64,000 bases of DNA from Streptomyces sp. NBC_01335 (lineage in GTDB: Bacteria; Actinomycetota; Actinomycetes; Streptomycetales; Streptomycetaceae). Below the pieces are notes generated by a model. That model was not told the origin of the DNA and did not search any database. It worked only from the letters and a program-made list of their open reading frames with translations. The stretch covers positions 3,873,001 through 3,937,000 of the forward strand of contig NZ_CP108370.1 of the NCBI RefSeq assembly GCF_035953295.1, written 5' to 3'. Numbering within the stretch: position 1 is the first letter of the stretch; each line of letters begins with the position of its first letter. A program made the position numbers and the translations under genes. This document shows, in pieces, positions 17,879-26,537 of the stretch.

Positions 17879-18687
17879 CCTTCCCCTTCAAGCTCGTCGC
17901 CACCGATCTCGACGGCACGCTGCTCCGCGACGACCGCACGATCTCCGTGCGGACGCGCGAAGCGCTGGCCGCCGCCACCGAGGCGGGTGCCGCGCACATC
18001 GTCGTCACCGGCCGGGCGGTGCCGTGGACGCGGCAGATACTGGACGACCTGGGGTACGACGGCCTCGCCGTCTGTGGCCAGGGCTCGCAGGTCTACCACG
18101 CGGGCGAGCACAAGCTGCTCACCTCGCTCACGCTGGACCGGCAGCTGGCCGGGCTCGCGCTGTCCAAGATCGAGGCGGAGGTGGGCCCGCTGCTGCTCGC
18201 GGCGAGCCGCGACGGGCTGGACGGCGAGGTCCTGGTCGGCCCCGGTTACCGGGTTCACGAGGGCCCGCTGCCAGTGGTCCACGTCGAGGACGCGAACGAG
18301 ATGTGGGCCGCTCCGCTGAACAAGGTCTACCTCCAGCACCCCGAGCTCGACGACGACCAGCTCACCGCCGCCGCACGGGCGGCCGTGGGCAGCCTCGTCA
18401 ACATCGTGATGGCGGGACCCGGGGTCGTGGAGATCCTCCCCCTCGGCCTCACCAAGGCGACAGGTCTCTCGCTCGCCGCGCGCCGGCTCGGCGTGAAGGC
18501 GGCGGACACCATCGCCTTTGGTGACATGCCCAACGACATCCCGATGTTCGGCTGGGCACGGCACGGCGTGGCCATGGCCAACGCGCACGACGAACTCAAG
18601 GCCGTGGCGCACGAGATCACCGCCTCCAACGACGACGACGGCATCGCGGTGGTCCTGGAGGAGCTCCTCGCCGGCGGAACGCGGTAG
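17875..18687 (+). CDS. HAD-superfamily (Cof-type) phosphatase
   Basis: 270 aa. Type IIB HAD hydrolase with motif I DLDGT (Asp nucleophile at about residues 10-12), motif II VVTGR, a Lys of motif III (LTKATGLS) and motif IV FGDMPND. Such enzymes hydrolyse sugar phosphates or nucleotide-like phosphates; substrate unknown. GTG 17875 shares four bases with the serS stop (GTGA), so it is translationally coupled to serS. A related HAD gene lies at 28294-29139. Confidence 0.88.
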   Translation: MTFPFKLVATDLDGTLLRDDRTISVRTREALAAATEAGAAHIVVTGRAVPWTRQILDDLGYDGLAVCGQGSQVYHAGEHKLLTSLTLDRQLAGLALSKIEAEVGPLLLAASRDGLDGEVLVGPGYRVHEGPLPVVHVEDANEMWAAPLNKVYLQHPELDDDQLTAAARAAVGSLVNIVMAGPGVVEILPLGLTKATGLSLAARRLGVKAADTIAFGDMPNDIPMFGWARHGVAMANAHDELKAVAHEITASNDDDGIAVVLEELLAGGTR

Positions 18688-18747
18688 CCGCCGCACGCGC
18701 TCATCTCCGTACGAACGCACCACCGTACAAACGCACGATCGCACGAC

Positions 18748-18783
18748 CGACTGCCCGCGGCCCCCGAAGGCCGCGGGCAGTCG
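18748..18783 (+). terminator. Terminator hairpin after serS-HAD operon
   Basis: Arms 18748-18762 and 18769-18783 pair perfectly over 15 bp with a 6-nt loop, 60 bp after the HAD stop and before the convergent gene at 18848. GC-rich stem with no strong T-run, as is usual in Streptomyces. Confidence 0.85.
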
Positions 18784-18847
18784 TGTGTCCTCCCCCTCTT
18801 TACGGGTGGGCCTCCATACGGTTCGGGCCCTTTGTGGTTCGGGCTCT

Positions 18848-19534
18848 TTACGGCTCGGGCCGCAGATCCTTCAGCCGGTGGGCCACGTCGCCCAGCCGGG
18901 CGTCGACCCGCCGCACGTCGTGCGCGACGTCGGCCAGCCGGACGCGCATCGCGCCAACGACCTCATGGGTCGCCCCCAGCTTCCGGTCCAGGCTGTCGAA
19001 CCGCTCCGACATCCGGCGCAGGACCGGCCCCAGCTCCTGGAGGGCCGAACCGACTCCGGCCAGGCAGCTCTCGATGCGGGTGACCCGGAAGTCGAGCGAG
19101 TCGTACCGCTCCCGGAGATCGGTTTCCGCGTCGAGGAGATACGTACGCACACATCGGGCGATGTCGCTTTCGCGAAGAAGCATGGCGACGTTGAGGACGG
19201 TGCGGCGGGTGTAGAGGCGCAGTTGAAGGGGAGTCTGTGGATAACTTTCCGCTCCACCCCCCTTCCATAGCGACATCATGTCGCTATGGAAGGACTCCAG
19301 CTCAGAGCCTCGCAGTGTGCGCAGACCATGGGCGGTGAACTCGGCTCGATGGCGATCGGTGAGCCTTCGCACCGAGGCTGTGGATACTTCGAAGTAGCGA
19401 GCCACATCCTCTGTGCGAACGTGAATTCCGTCCGGGAGCATGACAAGGCTCTTCACCTTGTCGAGGATGTCGACGCGCACCATCTGCTCGACGCGCAGCG
19501 CGCGGGATTCGAGCAGGGCGACTTCCGTGGGCAT
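18848..19534 (-). CDS. Unrecognised HTH-like and coiled-coil protein
   Basis: 228 aa, family not recognised. Residues about 38-62 (HVRTEDVARYFEVSTASVRR) look like a helix-turn-helix. Residues 107-134 (RLYTRRTVLNVAMLLRES and on) resemble the C-terminal part of phage-type antirepressors. Residues 135-225 are heptad-rich and predicted coiled coil. A DNA-binding oligomer is therefore likely. Start ATG 19534 has GGAAGG 7 nt upstream; ATG 19540 is too close to it. The coding sequence contains a perfect DnaA box (19236-19244) and a 33-bp inverted repeat (19261-19293), both odd for coding DNA. It converges on the serS operon. Confidence 0.7.
   Translation of the reverse strand: MPTEVALLESRALRVEQMVRVDILDKVKSLVMLPDGIHVRTEDVARYFEVSTASVRRLTDRHRAEFTAHGLRTLRGSELESFHSDMMSLWKGGGAESYPQTPLQLRLYTRRTVLNVAMLLRESDIARCVRTYLLDAETDLRERYDSLDFRVTRIESCLAGVGSALQELGPVLRRMSERFDSLDRKLGATHEVVGAMRVRLADVAHDVRRVDARLGDVAHRLKDLRPEP
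19261..19293. repeat. 33-bp inverted repeat inside a coding sequence
   Basis: Arms 19261-19276 and 19278-19293 are exact 16-bp inverted repeats separated by one base. They encode the stretch SFHSDMMSLWKG of the HTH-like protein and include a CTA leucine codon, which is uncommon in this genome. A chance perfect match of this length is very unlikely. Confidence 0.9.
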
Positions 19535-19888
19535 GAGCATGCCTTCCGTACGCAGGGAACACCGAGGGACGGCCCTCTCCCCGGGCTTCAGGGGCGGAGG
19601 TCGCTCACGGGTCACTTGCTCGATGGCCGGCCTCCGCCGGTGCTCGCACACCGGGGCCGGCATTCCTCTGCTTCACGTACGCGTCGTCGTCACGGATTCC
19701 AGTTGCCTCCACGCATCCGGCCCAACGACCCGGCACATGCGCGGTCACGCGAGCGGCACCGGCCGCTCACGGGGCGGCCCTCCGGGGCAGCATGCCGACG
19801 GGGCCGGAGAACACGACAGCCCCCGTCCGTCGGACGAGGGCTGTCGGGTTGTCCCGCGCGGGGCCGCATCACGGGCCGGCCTGCCGCC
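19535..19888. other. Intergenic region between HTH-like gene and ABC operon
   Basis: 354 bases. It contains the promoter of the leftward HTH-like gene and, at its right end, the terminator hairpin of the ABC operon. Nothing else is supported. Confidence 0.5.
19814..19845 (-). terminator. Terminator hairpin after ABC exporter operon
   Basis: GACAGCCC... and ...GGGCTGTC form a 14-bp stem with one mismatch and a short loop, 44 bp past the stop of the last permease gene. Confidence 0.75.
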
Positions 19889-20608
19889 TCACTCCTCGCC
19901 GGCCAGCTTGAGCGTCCGCAGCTTCTGGCCCGCGTACCAGGTGGCGCCGACGGTCACCACGACCAGCAGCACGGTGGCGAGCGGGAGTTGGACCTCGGCG
20001 GTGATCGCGCCCTCCGCGCCGGTCTTCTCGGCGACGGCGAGCGCCCACTGCTGCACGCTCAGCGTGCGCGCCCCGGGCACCTGGCTGCCGAAGAGGGCCT
20101 CCCACACCAGCGCGTAGACCAGGCCGAGCACGACCGCGTGCCGGCTGACCGTACCGAGCAGCAGGAAGAGCGCGCTGTACGCGATCGAGGCGACCAGCGC
20201 CCCGACGGTGTACGCCACCGCGATCTGCTGTCCGTTGCCGTTGAGGATCAGCCCCGCGATCAGGGTGGGCAGCGCGGAGAAGACCATCGTGACGGCGATG
20301 GCGACGATCAGTTTGGTGAAGATGATCGTGGGGCGCTTCACCGGCTTCGCCAGCAGGTAGACGATCGAACCGTCGTCGATCTCGGGACCGATGGCCCCCG
20401 TGCCCGCGATGACACCGATCAGCGGGACCATCACGGCGAGGGCGAAGCCGCCGAGGACGTCCGACGCGATCTGGTCGTCGGCTCCCGCCAGGACCCGTAC
20501 CGCCAGGGCGATCGCGATCAGCAGCGCGGGCAGGACGAACAGGATGGCGGCCCGGCGCCGGCCGAGCAGGGCCCGGTAGGTGAGCCGGGCGACTGTGGGG
20601 TCGTACAT
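19889..20608 (-). CDS. ABC-2 type exporter permease
   Basis: 239 aa with six hydrophobic segments (about 22-42, 52-72, 100-122, 132-152, 158-175 and 210-230), the ABC-2 permease pattern. It is the last gene of a four-gene operon (ATPase, permease, ATPase, permease), read leftward from 23563, and probably pairs with the ATPase at 20639-21550, whose stop lies 30 bp upstream. Substrate unknown; paired exporters of this kind move peptides, lipids or antibiotics. Confidence 0.85.
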   Translation of the reverse strand: MYDPTVARLTYRALLGRRRAAILFVLPALLIAIALAVRVLAGADDQIASDVLGGFALAVMVPLIGVIAGTGAIGPEIDDGSIVYLLAKPVKRPTIIFTKLIVAIAVTMVFSALPTLIAGLILNGNGQQIAVAYTVGALVASIAYSALFLLLGTVSRHAVVLGLVYALVWEALFGSQVPGARTLSVQQWALAVAEKTGAEGAITAEVQLPLATVLLVVVTVGATWYAGQKLRTLKLAGEE

Positions 20609-20638
20609 GACGCTTCACAGCTCCTTTCTGGCCGCTAC

Positions 20639-21550
20639 TCAGGCCGATACGAGGTACGAGAAGACCGATTCGAGGGATTCGTCGGACGGCGAGACGGCCA
20701 GCAGCCGGATGCCCCGCTCCTGCGCCACCCGCGGCAGCAGCGTGGTGAAACGGCCGAAATCGACCGCCTGGATCAGCAGCGCGCCCTCCCCGTGGTCGAC
20801 CTCGATCCCGGCCGTCGACGGATCGGCGATCAGGGCCGCCGCCAGCGCGCGGTCGTCGCTGGAGCGCACGAGATAGCGGTGCGGGCGGTCCGTCATCAGT
20901 CGGCGGATCCGCCGGAAGTCGCCGGAGGCCGCGTGCCGGCCGGCCACGATCACCTCGATGTGCGAGGCGAGCTGCTCGACCTCTTCGAGGATGTGGGAGG
21001 AGAAGAGCACGGTGCGCCCCTCCGCGCCCATCCGCCGCAGCAGATCCATCAGCTGCATCCGCTGGCGGGGGTCCATGCCGTTGAACGGTTCGTCCAGCAG
21101 CAGAACCGAGGGGTCGTGGACGAGCGCCGAGGCCATCTTCACGCGCTGGCGCATGCCCTTGCTGTACGTCTGGATCTTGCGGTCCTGCGCGTACTCCATC
21201 TCCACCGTGGCCAGCGCGCGCGCCGCCTGCGCCGCGCCCAGACCGTGCAGTTCGGCGTTGGCGACGACGAACTCGCGGCCGGTCAGGAAGTCGTACATGC
21301 CCTCCCGCTCGGGGACGATGCCGATCTCCTGGTAGACCGACTCGTTGCGCCAGATCGGACGCCCGTCGAGCGTGACCGTGCCCGTGGAGGGGGCGAGGAA
21401 TCCGGCCATCAAGTTGATCAGTGTGGACTTGCCCGCGCCGTTGGGTCCGAGCAGCCCGGTGACCCCCGGGCCGATGGTCATGCTCACGTCGTTGACGGCG
21501 ACGACGTTCCCGAACCAGCGGGAGGCGTGGTCGATCTCGATGGTGGTCAC
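20639..21550 (-). CDS. ABC transporter ATP-binding protein
   Basis: 303 aa. Walker A GPNGAGKSTLI (about 35-45), signature YSKGMRQRVKMA, Walker B VLLLDEPFNGMD and the H-loop SSHILEEVE are intact. The C-terminal 90 residues form the accessory region common in exporter ATPases. GTG 21550 overlaps the stop of the upstream permease (GTGA). Forms a half-transporter pair with the permease at 19889-20608. Confidence 0.92.
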   Translation of the reverse strand: MTTIEIDHASRWFGNVVAVNDVSMTIGPGVTGLLGPNGAGKSTLINLMAGFLAPSTGTVTLDGRPIWRNESVYQEIGIVPEREGMYDFLTGREFVVANAELHGLGAAQAARALATVEMEYAQDRKIQTYSKGMRQRVKMASALVHDPSVLLLDEPFNGMDPRQRMQLMDLLRRMGAEGRTVLFSSHILEEVEQLASHIEVIVAGRHAASGDFRRIRRLMTDRPHRYLVRSSDDRALAAALIADPSTAGIEVDHGEGALLIQAVDFGRFTTLLPRVAQERGIRLLAVSPSDESLESVFSYLVSA

Positions 21551-22461
21551 AGCCCGACCCTCCGGTAGCGGCGCAGCAGGGCGGCGTACGAGCCGGCGAT
21601 GAGCGCGAGGACAACGAACAGATAGACCACGCCCAGCGCGGCCCCCGGGCCCTCCCCGCCGGGGAAGGCGGAGGTGGCGCCGAGGAACGCGGTCTGCACC
21701 CCGTCGATCAGCGTGATCGGGGAGAACAGCCCGAACCAGGCGACGGCCCCCTCGGTCCCGGTCGAGTAGGCGATGGCCTGGATCGTGGAGACGGCTCCGT
21801 ACGTGATGGTCAGCACGGCGATCACCGCCGCCACACCGAAGCCGCGGCGCGGGGTCACCGCGGCCACCACCAGCGCGAGCGCGGCGAACAGCACGGACAG
21901 CAGGGCCACCGACACCAGTCCTTGGGCGAACCAGCCGGTCTGGTCGCCGAAGTCGAATTTCGCGAGCAGCGAGCCCACGTAGAGGATGAGCAGCGGCGTC
22001 CCGGTGATCACGAAGACCGCGGACGCCATCGCCGCCAGCTTCGCCAGGACGTAGTCGGCGTGCGCGATCGGCCGCGAGAAGTACAGCGGCACCGTCCGGA
22101 ACCGCAGGTCCCGCGAGACGCTCTGCGGGGCCTGGGCGGCCACGAACAGACCGATGACGGCCTGCAGGAAGATCGCGTACGAGGTGTACTTCACGACCAG
22201 CTTCGTGGCACCGGGCGCGGCCATCGACACGGCCACGATGATCGCCGCGACCAGGCACATCACCGCGAGCAGCAGCATCGGCAGCACCTTGGACTTGGCC
22301 GACCGCCCGAGCCCGAACGCGCCCTTGAGCGACTGCACGTAGAGCGAGCGGCGGGCGTACGCGCGCCCCAGCCTCGGCCCGTCGTAGGAGCGGTAGCCGA
22401 TGTCGTGGATGCGGGAGGCGTCGCCGGGCAGCGCGCCTCCGGCCCTGATCTCAGTGCTCAT
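21547..22461 (-). CDS. ABC transporter permease
   Basis: 304 aa with about six membrane segments and a 60-residue cytosolic N-terminus (HDIGYRSYDGPRLGRAYARR), typical of a permease family in actinobacteria. It overlaps the upstream ATPase gene by 11 bp and the downstream ATPase by four, so all are one translational unit. ATG 22461 has GGGGAG upstream within the end of the ATPase gene. Confidence 0.87.
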   Translation of the reverse strand: MSTEIRAGGALPGDASRIHDIGYRSYDGPRLGRAYARRSLYVQSLKGAFGLGRSAKSKVLPMLLLAVMCLVAAIIVAVSMAAPGATKLVVKYTSYAIFLQAVIGLFVAAQAPQSVSRDLRFRTVPLYFSRPIAHADYVLAKLAAMASAVFVITGTPLLILYVGSLLAKFDFGDQTGWFAQGLVSVALLSVLFAALALVVAAVTPRRGFGVAAVIAVLTITYGAVSTIQAIAYSTGTEGAVAWFGLFSPITLIDGVQTAFLGATSAFPGGEGPGAALGVVYLFVVLALIAGSYAALLRRYRRVGL

Positions 22462-23563
22462 CGGGACCGCTCCCCTTCTGCTGTACGGCCCCGGGGGCCG
22501 GAACCTGATGGACGGACCCGGGCGCCGGGATCCGGGACTGGGCCTGCGGTACGGCTCCGGGGGCCGGGCCGGACGCTGCCGCGGCGACCGCCGGGACCGG
22601 GTCCGGGTGAGTGTTCTCGCCCGCGCGGAAGACCTCGGCGATGTGGTGGCGGCGCTGCTCCATGCGGACGAGCCCGAGCCCGAGACCGGCCACGCTGTCG
22701 CGCACCAGGTCGTACGTCTCCTCGCCGGTCGCCTCGACGAGCAGGATGTGACCGGCTCCCGGCAGGCCGCCGGTGTCGACGCCGTCGTTCCCGATCAGCT
22801 TCACACCGGCCCCGAGGAGTTTCCGGCGCAGCGCGTCGGTGCCGTCCGGGTGGGTGTCGCTGTCGGTGACCTCGACCGCGAGGGTCGTGGTGGTCTGGGT
22901 GAACTCGCTGGTGGAGCTGGACCGGAGCAGCGTGCCGCCGTCGATGACGACGACGTGGTCGCAGGTGCGTTCCAGCTCTCCCAGGAGGTGCGAGGTGACG
23001 AGCACGGAGATCCCGAAGTCGGTGTGCACCCGGCGGATGAGCCCGAGCATCTCGTCGCGGCCCACCGGGTCGAGGCCGTTCGTCGGCTCGTCGAGCAGCA
23101 CCAGCCGCGGGTCGTGGACCAGCGCCTGGGCCAGCTTCACGCGCTGCTTCATACCGGTCGAGTAGCCCCCGATGGGGCGGTAGCGCTCCTCGTAGAGGCC
23201 GACGTGGCGCAGGGTGTCGGCGGTGCGCTCCCGGGCCGCGGTCGGCGGCAGTCCGGACATCCGCGCCATGTGGACGACGAACTCGGTCGCCGAGACGTCC
23301 GGCGGCAGGCAGTCGTGCTCCGGCATGTACCCGACCCGCTCCCGGATCGCGGCACCGTGCGTGGCGACGTCCAGCCCGAGCACCGAGGCAGAGCCCTCGG
23401 TGGCGGGCGAGAGTCCCAGCAGGATCTTGATCAGGGTGGACTTGCCGGCCCCGTTGGCACCCACCAGGCCGGTCACGCCCGGTCCGATGTCCAAGGAGAG
23501 CCGGTCAAGAGCGGTCACCCGGGGGTACCGCTTGCTCAAGGCGTTCAGCGCGATCACAGTCAC
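22451..23563 (-). CDS. ABC transporter ATP-binding protein, first gene of exporter operon
   Basis: 370 aa. Walker A GANGAGKSTLI, signature YSTGMKQRVKLA, Walker B LVLLDEPTNGLD and H-loop TSHLLGELE are present. The C-terminal 60 residues are an Ala/Pro/Gly-rich tail (PAPGAVPQAQ type) beyond the ATPase. Start is GTG 23563 or GTG 23557, the latter with GAGG 5 nt upstream; the difference is two residues. The promoter must lie in the 461-bp spacer to the right. Confidence 0.9.
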   Translation of the reverse strand: MTVIALNALSKRYPRVTALDRLSLDIGPGVTGLVGANGAGKSTLIKILLGLSPATEGSASVLGLDVATHGAAIRERVGYMPEHDCLPPDVSATEFVVHMARMSGLPPTAARERTADTLRHVGLYEERYRPIGGYSTGMKQRVKLAQALVHDPRLVLLDEPTNGLDPVGRDEMLGLIRRVHTDFGISVLVTSHLLGELERTCDHVVVIDGGTLLRSSSTSEFTQTTTTLAVEVTDSDTHPDGTDALRRKLLGAGVKLIGNDGVDTGGLPGAGHILLVEATGEETYDLVRDSVAGLGLGLVRMEQRRHHIAEVFRAGENTHPDPVPAVAAAASGPAPGAVPQAQSRIPAPGSVHQVPAPGAVQQKGSGPDEH

Positions 23564-24024
23564 CTCGACGACGGTAGTGGCGCGGGCACCTCCGGTCGTC
23601 AGCCCTGACGGTCGCATACACGTCAAACTTGAGTTGTAGGGACCCGTAGGGGAGTCGGGCGGAGGAGTGACCCGGGTCGACGGGCAGTGGTCGACGGGCG
23701 GGGATCGGCGGGCGGGGCTCGGCGGGCGGGGCTCGGCGAGCGGCGGCCGGTCGTGGGGCTCAGCGAGCAGCGCGGCGACCAGGGGCTCGGACGAGCAGCG
23801 CGGCGGTCCGACGATCCTCTCTGCGTACCGGATCTCCACAGGCGGTTGTCCACAGGCCGGGCACCCCTCTTGACCCCTCGGCGGACCTGGTCACATTCTT
23901 CAGTGTCACGTTACTGGCGCGTACAGCTCGCCAAGTGCGCTGTCCCGGACGCCGGGTTCGGGCGGCCGGGGCCGAGGAAGACGGGTGGCGCACGAGCGGC
24001 GCCCGACCGAGGAGAGGTGGCGGG
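23564..24024. other. Divergent intergenic region with one DnaA box
   Basis: 461 bases between the ABC operon and the hydrolase-SDR gene. It has a GC-rich direct-repeat stretch (GGCGGGGCTCGGCGGGCGGGG, about 23698-23745) and a perfect TTGTCCACA DnaA box at 23846-23854 with a partial box (CTCCACA) just before it. No supported gene. Confidence 0.55.
23846..23854 (+). other. Isolated DnaA box
   Basis: Perfect TTGTCCACA in the intergenic region upstream of the hydrolase-SDR fusion gene. Confidence 0.6.
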
Positions 24025-25827
24025 ATGCAACTGCCGGGAGCGCGCGAGCGCTGGGTCCGCACGGGCGGCATCGAGCTCTGCGTGGCCGAGCTGGGCAATC
24101 CGGACCTGCCCACCGTCGTGCTGGTGCACGGCTATCCGGACAGCAAGGAGGTGTGGTCGCGGGTGGCTCCGGCGCTGGCCGAACAGTGGCACGTGGTGCT
24201 CTACGACGTACGCGGCCACGGCCGTTCGAGCGCGCCGAAACCGCTGCGCGGAGGCTTCACGCTGGAGAAGCTGACCGACGACTTCCTCGCGGTGCTGGAC
24301 GAGGTGAGTCCCGGCCGGCCGGTCCATCTGGTGGGCCACGACTGGGGTTCCGTGCAGTCCTGGGAGTTCGCCACGGTCGAGCGGACCAGGGGCAGGATCG
24401 CCTCCTTCACCTCGATGTCCGGGCCGTCGCTGGACCACTTCGGCCACTGGATCCAGGGCCGGGTGACCCGGCCCACCCCCCGGCGGGTGGCCCAGCTCGC
24501 CGGACAGGGCGTCAAGTCTTGGTACGTCTACCTCCTGCACACCCCCGTCCTGCCCGAACTCGCCTGGCGCGGGCCGCTGGGGCGCCGGTGGCCGCGCATT
24601 CTGGAGCGCCTGGAGAAGGTACCCGCGGGCGACTACCCGACCGCCTCGCTGCCCCGGGACGCGGCCCACGGCGCCTGGCTCTACCGCGACAACGTCCGTA
24701 CCCGGCTGCGCAGGCCGCGCCCGGACGCGTACGCGCACGTACCGGTGCAGCTGATCACGCCGACCGGTGACGCCTTCCTGTCGGAGTACCTCTACGACGA
24801 CCTGGAGCACTGGGCCCCGCGCCTGGTCCGGCGCCGGCTGCCCGCCCAGCACTGGGCCCCGCGCACCCGGCCGGACCAACTCGTGGCCTGGATCTCGGAG
24901 TTCGTGGCCGCCAACGAGCCCTCGGCTAAGGCCGCCCGTACGCCGGACACGGACCCGGTGGGGTCCGGCCGGTACGCGGACCGGTTCGCCGGCGTGCTGG
25001 TGCTGGTGACGGGCGCGGCCGACGGGATCGGACGGGCCACCGCCCTGGCGTTCGCCGAGGCCGGGGCGCGCGTGGTGGCCGTGGACCGGGACGCGGCGGG
25101 CGCCGCCCGTACGGCGGAGACGGCGCTGCTCGTCGGGGCGCCGGCCGCCTGGGCACAGACCGCCGAACCGGGCGACGAGCAGGCGATGGAGAAGCTCGGC
25201 GCGAAGGTCGCTGCGGAGTACGGCACCGTCGACGTCCTGGTCAACGTCGCGGGTACGGCGCCCTCCGGGCCCTTCCTGGAGACCACGTCCGAGGAGTGGC
25301 GGGGCCTCCTCGACGCGGGGTTCCTGGGGGTCGTCCACAGCTGCCGGGTGTTCGGCGGGCGGATGGCCGAGCGCGGGCAGGGCGGCCACATCGTCAACGT
25401 GCTCCCGAGCGTCCCCGGCCCGGTGACCCGCACGCCGGGGATCTCCACGTACGGCACGGCCCAGGCCGCCGTCCTGGCGCTCACCCAGGGCCTGCGGGCC
25501 GAACTGGCCCACCGCACGGTCTCGGTGAGCGCGGTACGGCCGGGGGCGGTCGACACCGGGGCGGGAGGCGCCGGAGCGGGCACGGGAGCGGGTGCGACGG
25601 CGGGCACTGTGGCCGGCGTTCCCCCAAGGGAGGTGTCACTCGGAGGAGTTGACGCGGAGGCTGCCACGCCGACGCGCCGGGCTCGCGGCCGTACGCCGGA
25701 GCAGGTCGCCGAAGCCGTGCTGGAGGCGGTGGTCCACGACCAGGCCCTCGTGGTGGTCCCGGCACGACCGGCGGGCCTGCGCCGCCTGCTCCGGGGCGGT
25801 ACGGAGCCGCTCCGCAAACGGCCCTGA
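24025..25827 (+). CDS. Alpha/beta hydrolase - short-chain dehydrogenase fusion, SDR lysine missing
   Basis: 600 aa with two enzyme-like halves. Residues 1-about 295 are an alpha/beta hydrolase of the epoxide-hydrolase/dehalogenase type: nucleophile Asp106 in GHDWGS, oxyanion HGYPDS and a late His in AQHWAP. Residues about 315-600 are a Rossmann SDR with TGAADGIG (329-336) and NVAG. The SDR catalytic motif Y-x-x-x-K reads Tyr476-Gly-Thr-Ala-Gln480, and the Ser site reads NVLPS, so reductase activity is questionable. Similar hydrolase-SDR fusions are known in actinobacteria. GGAGAGG at 24011-24017 fixes the ATG. It is monocistronic. Confidence 0.85.
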   Translation: MQLPGARERWVRTGGIELCVAELGNPDLPTVVLVHGYPDSKEVWSRVAPALAEQWHVVLYDVRGHGRSSAPKPLRGGFTLEKLTDDFLAVLDEVSPGRPVHLVGHDWGSVQSWEFATVERTRGRIASFTSMSGPSLDHFGHWIQGRVTRPTPRRVAQLAGQGVKSWYVYLLHTPVLPELAWRGPLGRRWPRILERLEKVPAGDYPTASLPRDAAHGAWLYRDNVRTRLRRPRPDAYAHVPVQLITPTGDAFLSEYLYDDLEHWAPRLVRRRLPAQHWAPRTRPDQLVAWISEFVAANEPSAKAARTPDTDPVGSGRYADRFAGVLVLVTGAADGIGRATALAFAEAGARVVAVDRDAAGAARTAETALLVGAPAAWAQTAEPGDEQAMEKLGAKVAAEYGTVDVLVNVAGTAPSGPFLETTSEEWRGLLDAGFLGVVHSCRVFGGRMAERGQGGHIVNVLPSVPGPVTRTPGISTYGTAQAAVLALTQGLRAELAHRTVSVSAVRPGAVDTGAGGAGAGTGAGATAGTVAGVPPREVSLGGVDAEAATPTRRARGRTPEQVAEAVLEAVVHDQALVVVPARPAGLRRLLRGGTEPLRKRP

Positions 25828-26320
25828 GCGCAGCCGAGTCGGGCGCGCCCCCACGTGGAGCGGGTGGGCGGCGCGCCGGACGGCCGCGGCCGAGGAGTAC
25901 GGCCGACAGGTCTCGCAGGCGACGGAGTTGGATCCCGGGCAGGTCATGCGGACGGTGATGCGGACGAGTTCACGGACGGAGCCCGCCGAACGGCGTCCGG
26001 CGCTCGCGCCACCGGAACTACGGCCCGCTCGCCTCTCACCACCCCAGGGTCGGGAGAGAGCGCGAAGGAACCAGCGTTCCTCTGACGCGGCTTTCCCCAG
26101 GTGCGCAGGACAGCCTGTGGACAGAACGGCGTTCAGCCTATGAGCTGTTCACTGGGACGGGCTTGGTCCGGGAACCGTCCGTGCGGCGGGCACGACGGGG
26201 TGCTTCACCTGCGGGAAGCGCGGAAGGAACGGTTCCCCCTTTGCGCAAGTAGCCTTTCATCGCTGGTACGTGGGCCTCCGTCGATGGTCGCGCACTGGCG
26301 TAGGACCCAGAACTCGGCAC

Positions 26321-26395
26321 AAAAAAAAGCCCTCTTAGTGCACAAGTGGGACATCTAGCCCATTTAATGCGTTAGTTAACCAAAGAGGCCATTTC
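26321..26395 (-). ncRNA. Candidate small RNA 3' end with U-tract terminator
   Basis: Read leftward, GGCCTCTT (about 26386-26393) can pair with AAGAGGGC (26329-26336), with one bulged base, and is followed at once by eight T (complement of 26321-26328). This is a classic intrinsic-terminator layout, which is rare in Streptomyces. No gene upstream on this strand would use it, so an uncharacterised short transcript from the AT-rich region is proposed. The 5' end is not determined. Confidence 0.35.
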
Positions 26396-26404
26396 GTAAG
26401 CACG

Positions 26405-26458
26405 TTGTCCACAGATTCGCCAAATACCCTGTGGATAAGTCAAGTTGCTTGTGGATCA
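26405..26458. other. DnaA-box cluster
   Basis: Perfect TTGTCCACA at 26405-26413, perfect TGTGGATAA at 26430-26438 on the other strand, and TGTGGATCA (one mismatch) at 26450-26458, all within 54 bp of AT-rich intergenic DNA upstream of kptA. A one-mismatch box TGTGGACAG at 26116-26124 lies further left. Confidence 0.75.
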
Positions 26459-26537
26459 AACACAAGCGGACTCACCAGTTTCCCTGCGCTCGGAAAATCC
26501 GGATGCACCGCCGGAGGCCGCCGGGCACTCTGGCGGG

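Larger units (their letters stand above)
25828..26537. other. 710-bp intergenic region, AT-rich at right end
   Basis: The left half is GC-rich without recognisable features. From about 26300 to 26470 it is strongly AT-rich for this genome, with a run of eight A (26321-26328), a possible leftward ncRNA terminator and a DnaA-box cluster. Confidence 0.55.
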
